DNA from: Nocardia flavorosea NBRC 108225
GTDB lineage: Bacteria > Actinomycetota > Actinomycetes > Mycobacteriales > Mycobacteriaceae
Direction: 5' to 3'
Assembly (NCBI RefSeq): GCF_001613385.1
Contig: NZ_BDCG01000015.1
Span: 310,001 to 374,000, forward strand
DNA length: 64,000 nucleotides
Shown: in pieces, positions 34,449 to 42,700 of the stretch
How the letters are laid out: every line of letters begins with the position of its first letter
Numbering within the stretch: the stretch's first letter is position 1
Position numbers and translations under genes: made by a program
Notes under the pieces: generated by a model
The model's input: only the letters and a program-made list of their open reading frames with translations
The model's database searches: none
Told to the model about the DNA's origin: nothing

Positions 34449-35126
34449 ATGACCGCCGTATTGCTGGGCGAAGACGACGAGGCGATCGCCGCGCCACTGT
34501 CACGGGCGCTGGGCCGCGAAGGGTATTCGGTGACCGTGGAGAGCTTCGGTCCCGCGGTGCTGGACCGGGCGCTGGAGGGCCACCATGATCTGCTGATTCT
34601 CGACCTCGGACTGCCGGGAATGGACGGTCTGGAGGTCTGCCGGCAGGTCCGCGCCCGCGGCGCCGAAATGGCGGTGCTGATGCTCACCGCGCGCACCGAC
34701 GAAGTCGATTTCGTCGTCGGCCTCGACGCCGGCGCCGACGACTATGTCGGTAAACCGTTCCGCCTGGCCGAACTGCTCGCCCGCGTGCGGGCCCTGCTAC
34801 GGCGCAGCGGGATCGGCGACGACATCGTGGAGGTCGGCGGTATCCGGCTCGAACCGGCGGCTCGGCGGGTGCTGGTCAACGGAGTCGAAATCGGGTTGGC
34901 GAACAAGGAGTACGAGCTGCTCAAGGTGCTGATCGACCGGGCCGGTCAGGTGGTGTCGCGCGAAACCATCCTTCGTGAGGTGTGGGGGGATGCCGAACTC
35001 CGGGGGTCCAAAACCCTGGATATGCATATGTCCTGGTTACGTCGCAAAATCGGGGACGAGGGCCCGATGGCGGAGCGGCGGATCGTCACCGTGCGCGGTG
35101 TCGGTTTCCGGTTGAACACCGACTGA
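34449..35126 (+). CDS. OmpR-family response regulator
   Basis: A 225-residue response regulator. The receiver has acidic E8-D9-D10, phosphoacceptor D52 in ILDLGLPGMDG, the Thr in MLTART, and the Lys in GKPF; the C-terminal winged helix runs from VEVGGIRLEPAARRV to RGVGFRLNTD. It is followed one base later by its histidine kinase. In M. tuberculosis as I know it there is no two-component pair between the Rv3278c and Rv3277 homologues, so this pair looks like an insertion into the conserved order. The signal is unknown. Confidence 0.93.
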   Translation: MTAVLLGEDDEAIAAPLSRALGREGYSVTVESFGPAVLDRALEGHHDLLILDLGLPGMDGLEVCRQVRARGAEMAVLMLTARTDEVDFVVGLDAGADDYVGKPFRLAELLARVRALLRRSGIGDDIVEVGGIRLEPAARRVLVNGVEIGLANKEYELLKVLIDRAGQVVSRETILREVWGDAELRGSKTLDMHMSWLRRKIGDEGPMAERRIVTVRGVGFRLNTD

Positions 35127-35127
35127 C

Positions 35128-36438
35128 GTGCGGCGCCGGATCCTGCGGTCGATGCTGACCGTGCTGATGCTGACCACGGTGGTGCTCGGGATTCCGCTCA
35201 CCTATACCGCCTGGCTGTGGGTCGAGGACATCACCCGTAACGATCTGCGCGGCCGGCTGGAACAGATCTCCACCGAGGTCATCGGACAGGAACGCGGCAC
35301 CGGTGTGGTGCGCGGCGGTTTGGACCTGCGCACCGTCGGACCGCTGGTCCCGGCGGGCGGCCGCCTGACGATCGTGTATCCCTCGCCGGAGGACAACGCC
35401 GCGAAGGTGGAGATCGGTGCAGTCGCCGTCGACGACCCGCTGGTGGAATCGCTGTCCATGGGTACCGAGGGTTCCCTGCGACTCGAAGTTCCTGCCACGC
35501 CGATGAAGGCCCGGCAGCGACAGGCAGTGGCCGGAGTGGGGCTGGCGGTGGCACTGTCCCTCGGTGCGGCGATCACCGTCGCCATCGTCACCGCGCGGCG
35601 GGTCGCCGACCCGATCCGCGATGTGGCCGCCCGGGCCGCCCGGCTCACGATGGGCGATTTCCGTGCGGACCCGCGCCGGCACGGGATCGAGGAGCTGGAC
35701 CGTGTCTCCGATGTGCTGGATTCGGCCACTGTGGAGATCGCCGGCCGGTTGCAGCGCGAGCATGCGCTGGTGGCCGATGTATCGCATCAACTGCGCAGCC
35801 GGCTCACCGCGGTGCGGTTGCGGCTCGACGAACTGTCCGCGCATTCCGATCCGGCCGTGGTACACGAGGCCGACGAAGCGATGGCGCAGGTCGACCGGCT
35901 CACCGAGGCCATCGACGATCTGGTCCGGGCCTCCCGGCACGAGGACGCCACCGACCGCGATCCGGTTCCGGTGATGGACGAACTACGCGGCATCGTCGCC
36001 GAGTGGACCCCTCCGTTCCGGGAAGCCGGGCGCACGCTCTCACTGACCGGTGACGAATCGCTGCGCGCCCCGATCACCGGTTCGCGGTTGCGGGAGGCGG
36101 TGACGGTACTGGTCGACAATGCGCTGATGCACGGCGGCGGGACCTGCATCGTCTCGGTGCGCACCGTTCGGCCGGGCCGGGATCGCGATCCGTTGGTGTG
36201 TGTCCAAGTGGCCGACGAGGGAGACGGGGTCAGCGACGAACTGGCGCCGCATATCTTCGATCGCGGCTTCTCCGGTGCCGGATCCACGGGTGTGGGGCTG
36301 GCGCTGGCGCGGGCGTTGATCGAGGCCGACGGGGGACGGCTGGAGTTGCAGCGACGCCGCCCCGCGCTGTTCGCGGTGTTCCTCGGTAAACCGCTCGCGG
36401 CGCGGATGGAGAGCCGGCGTGTCGGGGAACCGCGCTGA
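35128..36438 (+). CDS. Membrane sensor histidine kinase
   Basis: A 436-residue kinase. The first helix (MLTVLMLTTVVLGIPLTYTAWLW) starts at about residue 8, an outer domain of roughly 110 residues follows, and the second helix (AVAGVGLAVALSLGAAITVAIVT) is near 132-154. HAMP-like sequence leads to the H-box VADVSHQLRSRLTAVRL with H220, then the N-box (VTVLVDNALMHG), the G1-box (ADEGDGVS) and GSTGVGLALARALIEADGG. The H-box has HQLR rather than HELR, seen in a subset of actinobacterial kinases. Start is GTG at 35128, one base after the regulator's stop. It ends with a strong hairpin terminator at 36457. Confidence 0.92.
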   Translation: MRRRILRSMLTVLMLTTVVLGIPLTYTAWLWVEDITRNDLRGRLEQISTEVIGQERGTGVVRGGLDLRTVGPLVPAGGRLTIVYPSPEDNAAKVEIGAVAVDDPLVESLSMGTEGSLRLEVPATPMKARQRQAVAGVGLAVALSLGAAITVAIVTARRVADPIRDVAARAARLTMGDFRADPRRHGIEELDRVSDVLDSATVEIAGRLQREHALVADVSHQLRSRLTAVRLRLDELSAHSDPAVVHEADEAMAQVDRLTEAIDDLVRASRHEDATDRDPVPVMDELRGIVAEWTPPFREAGRTLSLTGDESLRAPITGSRLREAVTVLVDNALMHGGGTCIVSVRTVRPGRDRDPLVCVQVADEGDGVSDELAPHIFDRGFSGAGSTGVGLALARALIEADGGRLELQRRRPALFAVFLGKPLAARMESRRVGEPR

Positions 36439-36456
36439 CAATGCCCCTGGATATGC

Positions 36457-36485
36457 GGCACGCCCGGCCGGTTGCCGGGCGTGCC
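36457..36485 (+). terminator. Hairpin terminator after the two-component operon
   Basis: GGCACGCCCGGC (36457-36468) pairs perfectly with GCCGGGCGTGCC (36474-36485) around CGGTT, 18 bp after the kinase stop. No T-run follows. It is likely the end of the birA-side plus-strand transcripts, facing the convergent GtrA gene. Confidence 0.75.
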
Positions 36486-36626
36486 GGAACCGCGGGTGTG
36501 CACACCCGTACTGATCCCCGAGCCCGTTGATGCGCTGTTCGCGGGCCACACTGTCGCGGCCGGCCTGGTGGGCTGCCGACCTGGTGGGGCCGCCGGCGGC
36601 GCCCATCGATCCCGGCGGAGCCGAGG

Positions 36627-37178
36627 TCAGCGGCCGAGCGGCCGCCGGTGGTGTTCCTCTTCCACGTAGTCCTCGAGATCTTCCAGCATCTGATCGACCT
36701 CGTCCGGGAACACCCAGCGCCGCATCGCCCAGAACCGGAACGCCATCTGCAACAGATTGCCGATGATGTAGGCGCTGATGAAATCGGCGATGTTCTCCAC
36801 CATGAAGCTGACCGTGGGCTGGTGCAGTTGGAAGGCGTAGCGGGAGATATAGAGGGGCAGCATGCTGAGCACGACGCCCACGCCGCTGACCGCGAAGAAC
36901 AGCAGCGCCTCGTGATGGCGTTCCCGTCCGCCGCGGTTCTTGAACGACCATTCCCGATTGAGGATGTAGGAAGCGATCACCGCGATAACGCCGGCGATGA
37001 TCTTGGCCGTGACAGGCTTCTCCTCCAGAACCGTCCACTTCAGGGAGTAGAAGATCCCGCTGTCGATGACGAACGTGGTGGCGCCGACGATCGCGAATTT
37101 GATCAGCTCACGATTCCGGAACGCAATATCCTGCAGGGGCTGCGGAAGGACGCGGACCACGTCGTCGACGATTGACAC
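36627..37178 (-). CDS. GtrA family membrane protein
   Basis: A 183-residue four-helix GtrA-family protein (ELIKFAIVGATTFVIDSGIFYSL, AKIIAGVIAVIASYILNREWSF, the segment around FAVSGVGVVLSMLPLYIS, and ADFISAYIIGNLLQMAFRFWAMRRWVF). GtrA proteins are thought to move polyprenyl-linked sugars across the membrane for cell-wall glycan assembly. The GTG at 37178 (VSIVDDVVRVLPQPLQDIAF) matches the family's usual N-terminus; the longer frame upstream is antisense to purK. It is divergent from purK, as in M. tuberculosis (Rv3277/Rv3276c). A second GtrA gene lies at 50153. Confidence 0.9.
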   Translation of the reverse strand: MSIVDDVVRVLPQPLQDIAFRNRELIKFAIVGATTFVIDSGIFYSLKWTVLEEKPVTAKIIAGVIAVIASYILNREWSFKNRGGRERHHEALLFFAVSGVGVVLSMLPLYISRYAFQLHQPTVSFMVENIADFISAYIIGNLLQMAFRFWAMRRWVFPDEVDQMLEDLEDYVEEEHHRRPLGR

Positions 37179-37217
37179 AAGGCCAGAGCATACCGCTAGG
37201 CACTGTTCGCGCAGGAC

Positions 37218-38438
37218 GTGACAGTATTTACCGACGTGAATGCTCGTAGATTCGATCCCGCGGCAATGCCGACCGTCACCATGGTCGGCGGCGGCCAGCT
37301 GGCGCGGATGACGCATCAGGCGGCCATCGCATTGGGACAGCGGCTCCGGGTCCTCGCCGAGCGACCCGACGATCCGGCGGCGCAGGTCAGCCCCGATGTC
37401 GTCCTGGGCAGCCATACCGATCTGGACGCCCTGCGCCGCGCTGCCATCGGTTCGCACGCGCTGACCTTCGACCACGAACACGTGCCCACCGAACATCTCG
37501 AGGCGCTGGTCGCCGAGGGGGTCGCCGTGCTGCCGCCGCCGCAGGCGCTGCGCTACGCCCAGGACAAGCTGGCCATGCGTACCGAACTGTCCGCGCGCGG
37601 CCTGCCGGTTCCGCCGTTCGCCGTGGTCGAGACCGAGGCCGACGCCATCCGCTTCGGTGACGAACACGGCTGGCCCATCGTTCTCAAGGCGATCCGCGGC
37701 GGATACGACGGGCGTGGCGTATGGATGCCCGCCGACGCGGAGGAGGCGGCGAAGATCGCCGCCGAGCAGCTCGGTGCCGGGGTATCGCTGATGGCCGAGG
37801 TCCGGGTGGCGCTGAAGCGGGAACTGTCGGCGATGGTGGCCCGCTCGCCCTACAGTCAGGCGGCCACCTGGCCCGTGGTGGAAACCGTGCAGCGCAACGG
37901 CCAATGCGCCGTGGTGATCGCACCGGCCCCGGACCTGTCCGAGGACCTGGCCGCCGAGGCCGAAGAACTCGCGTTGCGGCTGGCCCGCGATCTCGGCGTG
38001 GTCGGGGCGATGGCGGTCGAACTGTTCGAGACCGAATCCGGTGAAATCCTGATCAACGAACTGGCTATGCGCCCGCACAACTCCGGGCACTGGGGGATGG
38101 ACGGCGCCCGCACCGGGCAGTTCGAACAGCATCTGCGCGCGGTACTGGACTACCCGCTCGGTGATACCGCCCCGCTGGCGCCGGTGACCGTGATGGCGAA
38201 TATTCTCGGTGCGCCCGAGGCGCCGGAAATGTCGATGGATGAGCGGTTGCATCACCTGTTCGCCCGGATGCCCGACGCGAAGGTGCATCTGTACGGCAAG
38301 GGCGAACGCCAGGATCGCAAGATCGGGCATGTGAACGTGCTGGGCGACGAGGTGGCCGCGGTGCGGGAACGAGCCGAGCGTGCGGCGCACTGGATGTCGC
38401 ACGCGGTATGGACCGACGGATGGGATCCGCATGAGTGA
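37218..38438 (+). CDS. purK: N5-carboxyaminoimidazole ribonucleotide synthase
   Basis: A 406-residue ATP-grasp enzyme of purine synthesis, which carboxylates AIR with bicarbonate and ATP to N5-CAIR. VTMVGGGQLARMTHQAAIALG is the N-terminal Rossmann motif; VLKAIRGGYDGRGVWMP the ATP-grasp loop; and ELFETESGEILINELAMRPHNSGHW the metal-binding end. The start is GTG at 37218; a GTG at 37236 is an alternative. The stop overlaps the purE start by 8 bp (ATGAGTGA), so the two are translationally coupled. Confidence 0.95.
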   Translation: MTVFTDVNARRFDPAAMPTVTMVGGGQLARMTHQAAIALGQRLRVLAERPDDPAAQVSPDVVLGSHTDLDALRRAAIGSHALTFDHEHVPTEHLEALVAEGVAVLPPPQALRYAQDKLAMRTELSARGLPVPPFAVVETEADAIRFGDEHGWPIVLKAIRGGYDGRGVWMPADAEEAAKIAAEQLGAGVSLMAEVRVALKRELSAMVARSPYSQAATWPVVETVQRNGQCAVVIAPAPDLSEDLAAEAEELALRLARDLGVVGAMAVELFETESGEILINELAMRPHNSGHWGMDGARTGQFEQHLRAVLDYPLGDTAPLAPVTVMANILGAPEAPEMSMDERLHHLFARMPDAKVHLYGKGERQDRKIGHVNVLGDEVAAVRERAERAAHWMSHAVWTDGWDPHE

Positions 38439-38958
38439 CGTGGTGGCAGGCAGTATCCCGGGTTCTCCCGCGGTCGGGTTGATCATGGGCAGTGATTCGG
38501 ACTGGCCCACCATGGAGGCCGCCGCCGAGGCGCTGGCGGAATTCGGGATCCGGTTCGAGGTCGGCGTGGTGTCCGCGCACCGCACTCCGCAGCGCATGCT
38601 CGACTATGCGCGGGACGCCGCGGGGCGGGGTTTGAAGGTCCTCATCGCGGGTGCAGGCGGTGCCGCCCATCTGCCCGGCATGGTGGCTTCGGCAACTCCG
38701 CTGCCGGTAATCGGTGTGCCGGTCCCGCTGAAGTACCTCGACGGAATGGATTCGCTGCTGTCGATCGTGCAGATGCCTGCCGGGGTTCCGGTGGCCACCG
38801 TCTCCATCGGCGGTGCCCGCAACGCCGGCCTGCTCGCCGCGCGTATTCTCGGCGCAGCCGACCCCGCGTTGCGGGAGCGGATGGAACAGTTCCAGGCCGG
38901 TCTCGAGGCCATGGTCATGGAGAAAGACGAAGCGCTGCGCAAGCGTTTGCTGGGCTGA
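38431..38958 (+). CDS. purE: N5-carboxyaminoimidazole ribonucleotide mutase
   Basis: A 175-residue class I PurE that rearranges N5-CAIR to CAIR, the step after PurK. VGLIMGSDSDWPTMEAAAEALAEFGI, VVSAHRTPQRMLDYA and IAGAGGAAHLPGMVASATPLPVIGVP are the substrate-binding motifs, including the catalytic His of SAHRTP. The ATG at 38431 overlaps the end of purK. Longer forms from 38380 lie within purK and are unlikely. Confidence 0.95.
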   Translation: MSDVVAGSIPGSPAVGLIMGSDSDWPTMEAAAEALAEFGIRFEVGVVSAHRTPQRMLDYARDAAGRGLKVLIAGAGGAAHLPGMVASATPLPVIGVPVPLKYLDGMDSLLSIVQMPAGVPVATVSIGGARNAGLLAARILGAADPALRERMEQFQAGLEAMVMEKDEALRKRLLG

Positions 38959-39415
38959 GTCTGCTGCGTCGCCGGGCACACGATCACGGTCGATTTCGTG
39001 GCCGCTCGTTTCGGCTGGTTCGCCCCCGATCCGGTTCGCGATGCCCGGCCCGCACCTCTCCTGCGCGGCCGCCGTCGGCGGAGTTCGTTCGTGTCGGCGG
39101 CTTATCGTCGACGGTCGCGGCGAGTGCTGCGCTGGTCCCGCATGGCAATCGCCGGGGCAATCGAGGTGGTGGCCTTCAGGACGGCCGCCGAAAGTATGCG
39201 GTCCATCGGACCCGCTGATCGGAGTGGGTCAGCACCTCGCTCGTGATCCTCGGCGGGGGTACGGGCGCGTGGTCGGCAGTGGGCGGTGACCTCCCGCGGC
39301 AGCCGCGCTGTTCAGGGCAGCGGATCGGGTTCTTCGAGCGCTCCGCTACCTTCTCCGCGCGGATGCGTGCCGACAACTCCGCGGATCTCCGGACTGCGCT
39401 CGATACGGTTGGCGT
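38959..39415. other. Intergenic region without a supported gene
   Basis: About 457 bp between purE and the TetR gene. No frame has a ribosome binding site or domain. Whether an internal promoter for the TetR gene lies near 39370-39410 is not clear. Confidence 0.4.
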
Positions 39416-40114
39416 ATGGAAAACGAGGAAACCGTCCGCCGGTCCGGCGGGGGCGAGTTGGTACGTTTCCGGCTCGGCGTGGTCGACGAGGCGCTACGCC
39501 TGTTCGCGGACCAGGGGTACGAGGCGACCTCGGTCGATGAGATCGCCGAGGCGGCCGGTATCTCACGGCGCACCTTCTTCCGCCAGTTCCGGTCCAAGGA
39601 GGATGTGATCTTCGCCGATCACGAAGCCCAGCTGGCCGCGGCGCGCGAGTTCCTGCAGCAGGCGCACGGGGATCCGTGGGAGGCGGTGTGTGAGGCCGTG
39701 GTGCAGGTTTTCGAGCGGTTCACCCGCTGGCGCGATATTGCCGAGCGCCGCTACCACGTGGTCCGTCGAGTGCCGGCGCTACGGGACCGCGAGATCGTGA
39801 CGGTGTTCCGCTACGAGCGGTTGTTCACCGACTATCTACGGGAGCGGCTGCCCGATTCCCCGGACCTGGCGCGGGTGCAGTTCACGGCCGCGGTGACCGC
39901 GACCCACAACTATCTGTTACGCCGGATGGTCCGCGGGGAGTCGGCTGCCGGGTCCGCGGATCTTCGGGCCGAGCTCAGTACGATTCCGCGGGGTGACCGG
40001 CGCGTGTCCGGCGAAGACGAACTGGTGCTTGCGGTGTTCCGGCGCGATCTACCGGCCAGGCACGTGGCCGACTTGCTGCATCAGCGTCTCGGTGGTTTGG
40101 CGGAAACGGAGTGA
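39416..40114 (+). CDS. TetR family regulator, likely for fadE25
   Basis: A 232-residue TetR protein. FRLGVVDEALRLFADQGYEATSVDEIAEAAGISRRTFFRQFRSKEDVIF is the DNA-binding domain, and the rest is the helical ligand domain, ending LLHQRLGGLAETE. The ATG at 39416 has only a poor ribosome binding site. The gene ends just before a region with two TGACACYGAGTGCC repeats and short palindromes, directly upstream of fadE25, so it probably represses fadE25 or its own transcript in response to an acyl-CoA. That link is inferred from position. Confidence 0.85.
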   Translation: MENEETVRRSGGGELVRFRLGVVDEALRLFADQGYEATSVDEIAEAAGISRRTFFRQFRSKEDVIFADHEAQLAAAREFLQQAHGDPWEAVCEAVVQVFERFTRWRDIAERRYHVVRRVPALRDREIVTVFRYERLFTDYLRERLPDSPDLARVQFTAAVTATHNYLLRRMVRGESAAGSADLRAELSTIPRGDRRVSGEDELVLAVFRRDLPARHVADLLHQRLGGLAETE

Positions 40115-40115
40115 T

Positions 40116-40206
40116 TGACACTGAGTGCCATCACTCGCTCGGGTGCTAGTGATTTGCAGGCGGTATAGTGGCAGAAGATCTGACACCGAGTGCCGACGAG
40201 TGGCAC
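40116..40206 (+). promoter_or_regulatory. Repeated operator-like sites upstream of fadE25
   Basis: TGACACTGAGTGCC (40116-40129) and TGACACCGAGTGCC (40181-40194) differ by one base. Each overlaps a small palindrome: GAGTG...CACTC (40123-40136) and GTGCC...GGCAC (40190-40206). They bracket a possible -10 (GGTATAGTG, 40161-40169). The arrangement fits two binding sites for the neighbouring TetR regulator. Confidence 0.6.
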
Positions 40207-40232
40207 CGCACCGGCAAACAGGAGTGAACCCT

Positions 40233-41393
40233 ATGGCGGGAAACCCGGATTTCGATCTGTTCAAGCTGGAGGATTTCCACGACGAGTTGCGGTCTGCCAT
40301 CCGCGCCCTCTGTGAAAAGGAGATCGCTCCGTACGCCAAGGACGTCGACGAGCACGCACGCTTCCCCGAAGAAGCGCTGACGGCACTCAATGCCGCGGGC
40401 TTCAATGCCGTCCACGTCCCGGAGGCCTACGGCGGCCAGGGCGCCGATTCCGTGGCGACCTGCATAGTCATCGAGGAAGTCGCCCGGGTGTGCGGTTCGT
40501 CGTCGCTGATCCCCGCCGTGAACAAACTCGGCACCATGGGCATGATCCTCAACGGCTCCGAGGAACTCAAGCAGAAGGTGCTGCCGGATATCGTCAACGG
40601 CGAGATGGCCTCCTATGCCCTGTCCGAGCGAGAGGCCGGTTCGGATGCCGCCGGGATGCGCACCCGCGCCCGGCAGGAGGGGGACGACTGGGTCCTCAAC
40701 GGTTCCAAATGCTGGATCACCAACGGCGGCAAGTCGTCCTGGTACACGGTGATGGCCGTGACCGACCCGGACAAGGGTGCCAACGGTATCTCCGCGTTCC
40801 TGGTCCACAAGGACGACGAAGGTTTCGTGGTCGGCCCGCTCGAGCACAAACTCGGCATCAAGGGTTCCCCCACCGCCGAACTGTACTTCGAGAACTGCCG
40901 GATCCCCGGCGACCGCATCGTCGGCGAACCCGGCACCGGTTTCAAAACCGCCCTGCAGACCCTCGACCACACCCGCCCCACCATCGGCGCGCAGGCCGTC
41001 GGCCTGGCTCAGGGCGCCCTGGACGCCGCCTTGGCCTACACCAAGGACCGCAAACAGTTCGGCACCGCGATCGCCGACTTCCAGAACACGCAGTTCATGC
41101 TCGCCGATATGGCAATGAAGATCGAAGCCGCGCGCTTGATGGTCTACACCTCCGCTGCGCGCGCCGAACGCGGCGAGAAGAACCTGGGTTTCATCTCGGC
41201 GGCCGCCAAATGCTTCGCCTCGGATGTGGCGATGGAGGTCACCACGAACGCGGTCCAACTGTTCGGCGGCGCCGGTTACACCACCGATTTCCCGGTGGAG
41301 CGGATGATGCGCGACGCCAAGATCACCCAGATCTACGAGGGCACCAACCAGATCCAGCGGGTTGTCATGTCCCGCGCCCTGCTCAAGGGGTAG
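40233..41393 (+). CDS. fadE25: Acyl-CoA dehydrogenase
   Basis: A 386-residue FAD-dependent acyl-CoA dehydrogenase that makes the alpha-beta double bond in fatty-acyl-CoA oxidation. YALSEREAGSDAAGMRTRARQEGDDWVLNG is the FAD/substrate motif, LDHTRPTIGAQAVGLAQGALDAAL follows, and the catalytic base is Glu near 369 in QIYEGTNQIQRVV. The ATG at 40233 has AGGAG at 8 bp; the longer frame from 40125 runs through the operator region. The same gene (Rv3274c) follows purE in M. tuberculosis. A strong hairpin and a minisatellite lie just downstream. Confidence 0.94.
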   Translation: MAGNPDFDLFKLEDFHDELRSAIRALCEKEIAPYAKDVDEHARFPEEALTALNAAGFNAVHVPEAYGGQGADSVATCIVIEEVARVCGSSSLIPAVNKLGTMGMILNGSEELKQKVLPDIVNGEMASYALSEREAGSDAAGMRTRARQEGDDWVLNGSKCWITNGGKSSWYTVMAVTDPDKGANGISAFLVHKDDEGFVVGPLEHKLGIKGSPTAELYFENCRIPGDRIVGEPGTGFKTALQTLDHTRPTIGAQAVGLAQGALDAALAYTKDRKQFGTAIADFQNTQFMLADMAMKIEAARLMVYTSAARAERGEKNLGFISAAAKCFASDVAMEVTTNAVQLFGGAGYTTDFPVERMMRDAKITQIYEGTNQIQRVVMSRALLKG

Positions 41394-41414
41394 GTCCAGC
41401 GAGTTCTGACAAGG

Positions 41415-41447
41415 CCGGCGGCCTGGGGATTGTTCCCCGGCCGCCGG
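41415..41447 (+). terminator. GC-rich hairpin after fadE25
   Basis: CCGGCGGCC (41415-41423) pairs with GGCCGCCGG (41439-41447), and inside it GGGG (41425-41428) with CCCC (41435-41438), a single T bulging between. It lies 21 bp after the fadE25 stop and probably ends its transcript. Confidence 0.75.
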
Positions 41448-41545
41448 TGGTGTTTCGGTGCTGGTTCGACGCCGGTGGTGTTTCGGTGCTGGTTCGACGC
41501 CGGTGGTGTTTCGGTGCTGGTTCGACGCCGGTGGTGTTTCGGTGC
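41443..41545 (+). repeat. 28-bp minisatellite, 3.7 copies
   Basis: Three perfect 28-bp copies (41443-41470, 41471-41498, 41499-41526) and a 19-base partial fourth (41527-41545). The unit begins GCCGGTGGTGTTTCGGTGCT and ends GGTTCGAC. The first copy starts inside the right arm of the fadE25 terminator, and the array ends just before the stop of the convergent TetR gene at 41566. Confidence 0.9.
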
Positions 41546-41565
41546 CGGGCGGCCGGTAGGGACGG

Positions 41566-42156
41566 TTACCGGACGGGGAGTGCGTCGAGGATCCGGCGTA
41601 GCGCGGTGAGGGTGTCGGCGAGTGCTTCTGGTCCGGTGCCGGAGGCGAGCCACAGGGCCGCCTCGTTCATGGCTCCGGATAGTAGGTGGCTGAGCGGCTG
41701 GACAGGCTGCGGCGGGATGACGCCCTCGTCGATCAGCGATGTCAATGCGTCGGCGAGATGTCGGGCGGAGGTGGCCTCGTCCATCGCGCGCCACTCCTGC
41801 CAGCCGAGTACGGCGGGGCCGTCGATCAACATTATCCGCTGGATCTCGGGGGTGGCGCAGGTGGTGAGGAATGCTTCGCATCCGGCGACGAGTTGATCCC
41901 ACGGGGCGGGGCGGGCGTCCGCCGCGGCGGCGACCCGGTCGGCGACCTCGGACTGAACGTCGGCGAGAACTGCGCGGAACACCTCGGGTTTGCCGGCGAA
42001 CTGGTGGTAGAGCGCACCCTTGGTGACTCCGGCCGCCGCGACTATATCGGCGATGGTCACAGCGGCGTAGCCGTTGTCGGCGAAGAGCCGTCTACTCTCT
42101 CGTAGCAGCGTACGGCGTGTTTCTTCGCGTTGCTGGACTCGTACTGAACCGGCCAT
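41566..42156 (-). CDS. TetR family regulator paired with a VOC protein
   Basis: A 196-residue TetR protein. REETRRTLLRESRRLFADNGYAAVTIADIVAAAGVTKGALYHQFAGKPEVF is the helix-turn-helix domain; the C-terminal domain has the usual hydrophobic helices for a small ligand. It is divergent from the VOC-family gene at 42246, and an unusually large inverted repeat sits between their starts (42173-42221). The pair therefore looks like a self-contained repressor and target. The ligand is unknown. Confidence 0.9.
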   Translation of the reverse strand: MAGSVRVQQREETRRTLLRESRRLFADNGYAAVTIADIVAAAGVTKGALYHQFAGKPEVFRAVLADVQSEVADRVAAAADARPAPWDQLVAGCEAFLTTCATPEIQRIMLIDGPAVLGWQEWRAMDEATSARHLADALTSLIDEGVIPPQPVQPLSHLLSGAMNEAALWLASGTGPEALADTLTALRRILDALPVR

Positions 42157-42172
42157 CCCCGTCCTTCTGTTG

Positions 42173-42221
42173 ACATACCGTTGGTATGCGATCTAGCTTA
42201 GTTCGCATACCAACGGTATGT
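42173..42221. promoter_or_regulatory. Double palindromic TetR operator between divergent genes
   Basis: ACATACCGTTGGTATGCGA (42173-42191) and its exact reverse complement TCGCATACCAACGGTATGT (42203-42221) are separated by 11 bp. Each arm itself contains a palindrome (CATACCGTTGGTATG, 42174-42188; CATACCAACGGTATG, 42206-42220), so two dimers could bind side by side over both promoters. Confidence 0.85.
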
Positions 42222-42245
42222 GAACCGATCGGGCATGGAGGAAGA

Positions 42246-42650
42246 ATGACACTCAGCAGCTGTTATCCCGTACTGGCCACGCCCCGGATCGCGGCGGCAC
42301 GCGATTTCTACACACGTTGGTTCGGATTCGAGGTCATCTTCGAAGCGGACTGGTACGTCAGCCTGCGACGCACGGAAGGTGAGCGTTTCTACGAACTCGC
42401 GCTGCTCGACCCGGAACACCCCACCCTCCCCGCGGGGTACCGCAAGCCGGTGCAGGGCCTGCTGCTGAACTTCGAGGTCGACGATGTCGACGCCGAGTGG
42501 GAGCGGCTCGTGGTTCAGGGGGGACTGCCACCCGAACTCGAGATCCGTTCGGAGGATTTCGGTCAGCGGCACTTCATCCTGGCCGCCCCCGATGGGGTCC
42601 TTGTGGATGTCATCACCGAAATACCGCCCGTCGGTGAGTACGCCGAATAG
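42246..42650 (+). CDS. VOC superfamily (glyoxalase/bleomycin-resistance-like) protein
   Basis: A 134-residue protein of the vicinal-oxygen-chelate fold. SCYPVLATPRIAAARDFYTRWFGFEVIFEADWYVSLRR is the first beta-alpha-beta-beta-beta unit, and LLNFEVDDVDAEWERLVVQGG...FILAAPDGVLVDVITEI the second. Such proteins bind metals, small toxins or act as isomerases or dioxygenases; the metal His/Glu set cannot be settled from sequence alone. The ATG at 42246 has GGAGGAA directly upstream; an upstream ATG at 42186 lies in the operator. Being controlled by an adjacent TetR suggests a detoxification or antibiotic-binding role. Confidence 0.85.
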   Translation: MTLSSCYPVLATPRIAAARDFYTRWFGFEVIFEADWYVSLRRTEGERFYELALLDPEHPTLPAGYRKPVQGLLLNFEVDDVDAEWERLVVQGGLPPELEIRSEDFGQRHFILAAPDGVLVDVITEIPPVGEYAE

Positions 42651-42700
42651 CTCGGTCCGCACATCTGGCCGGTGGACTTGCCGGTCCGCGGAACTGCTTG

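Noticed and set aside
34449..36438. A mobile element carrying the two-component system
   Set aside because: No inverted repeats, integrase or target duplication were seen at its edges, and the base composition matches its neighbours.
36627..38597. GtrA as a 656-codon protein
   Set aside because: The extra 5' part is antisense to purK and purE; the GTG at 37178 gives the normal GtrA N-terminus.
41443..41545. CRISPR array
   Set aside because: The 28-bp repeats are directly adjacent with no spacers and no cas genes are present; it is a minisatellite.
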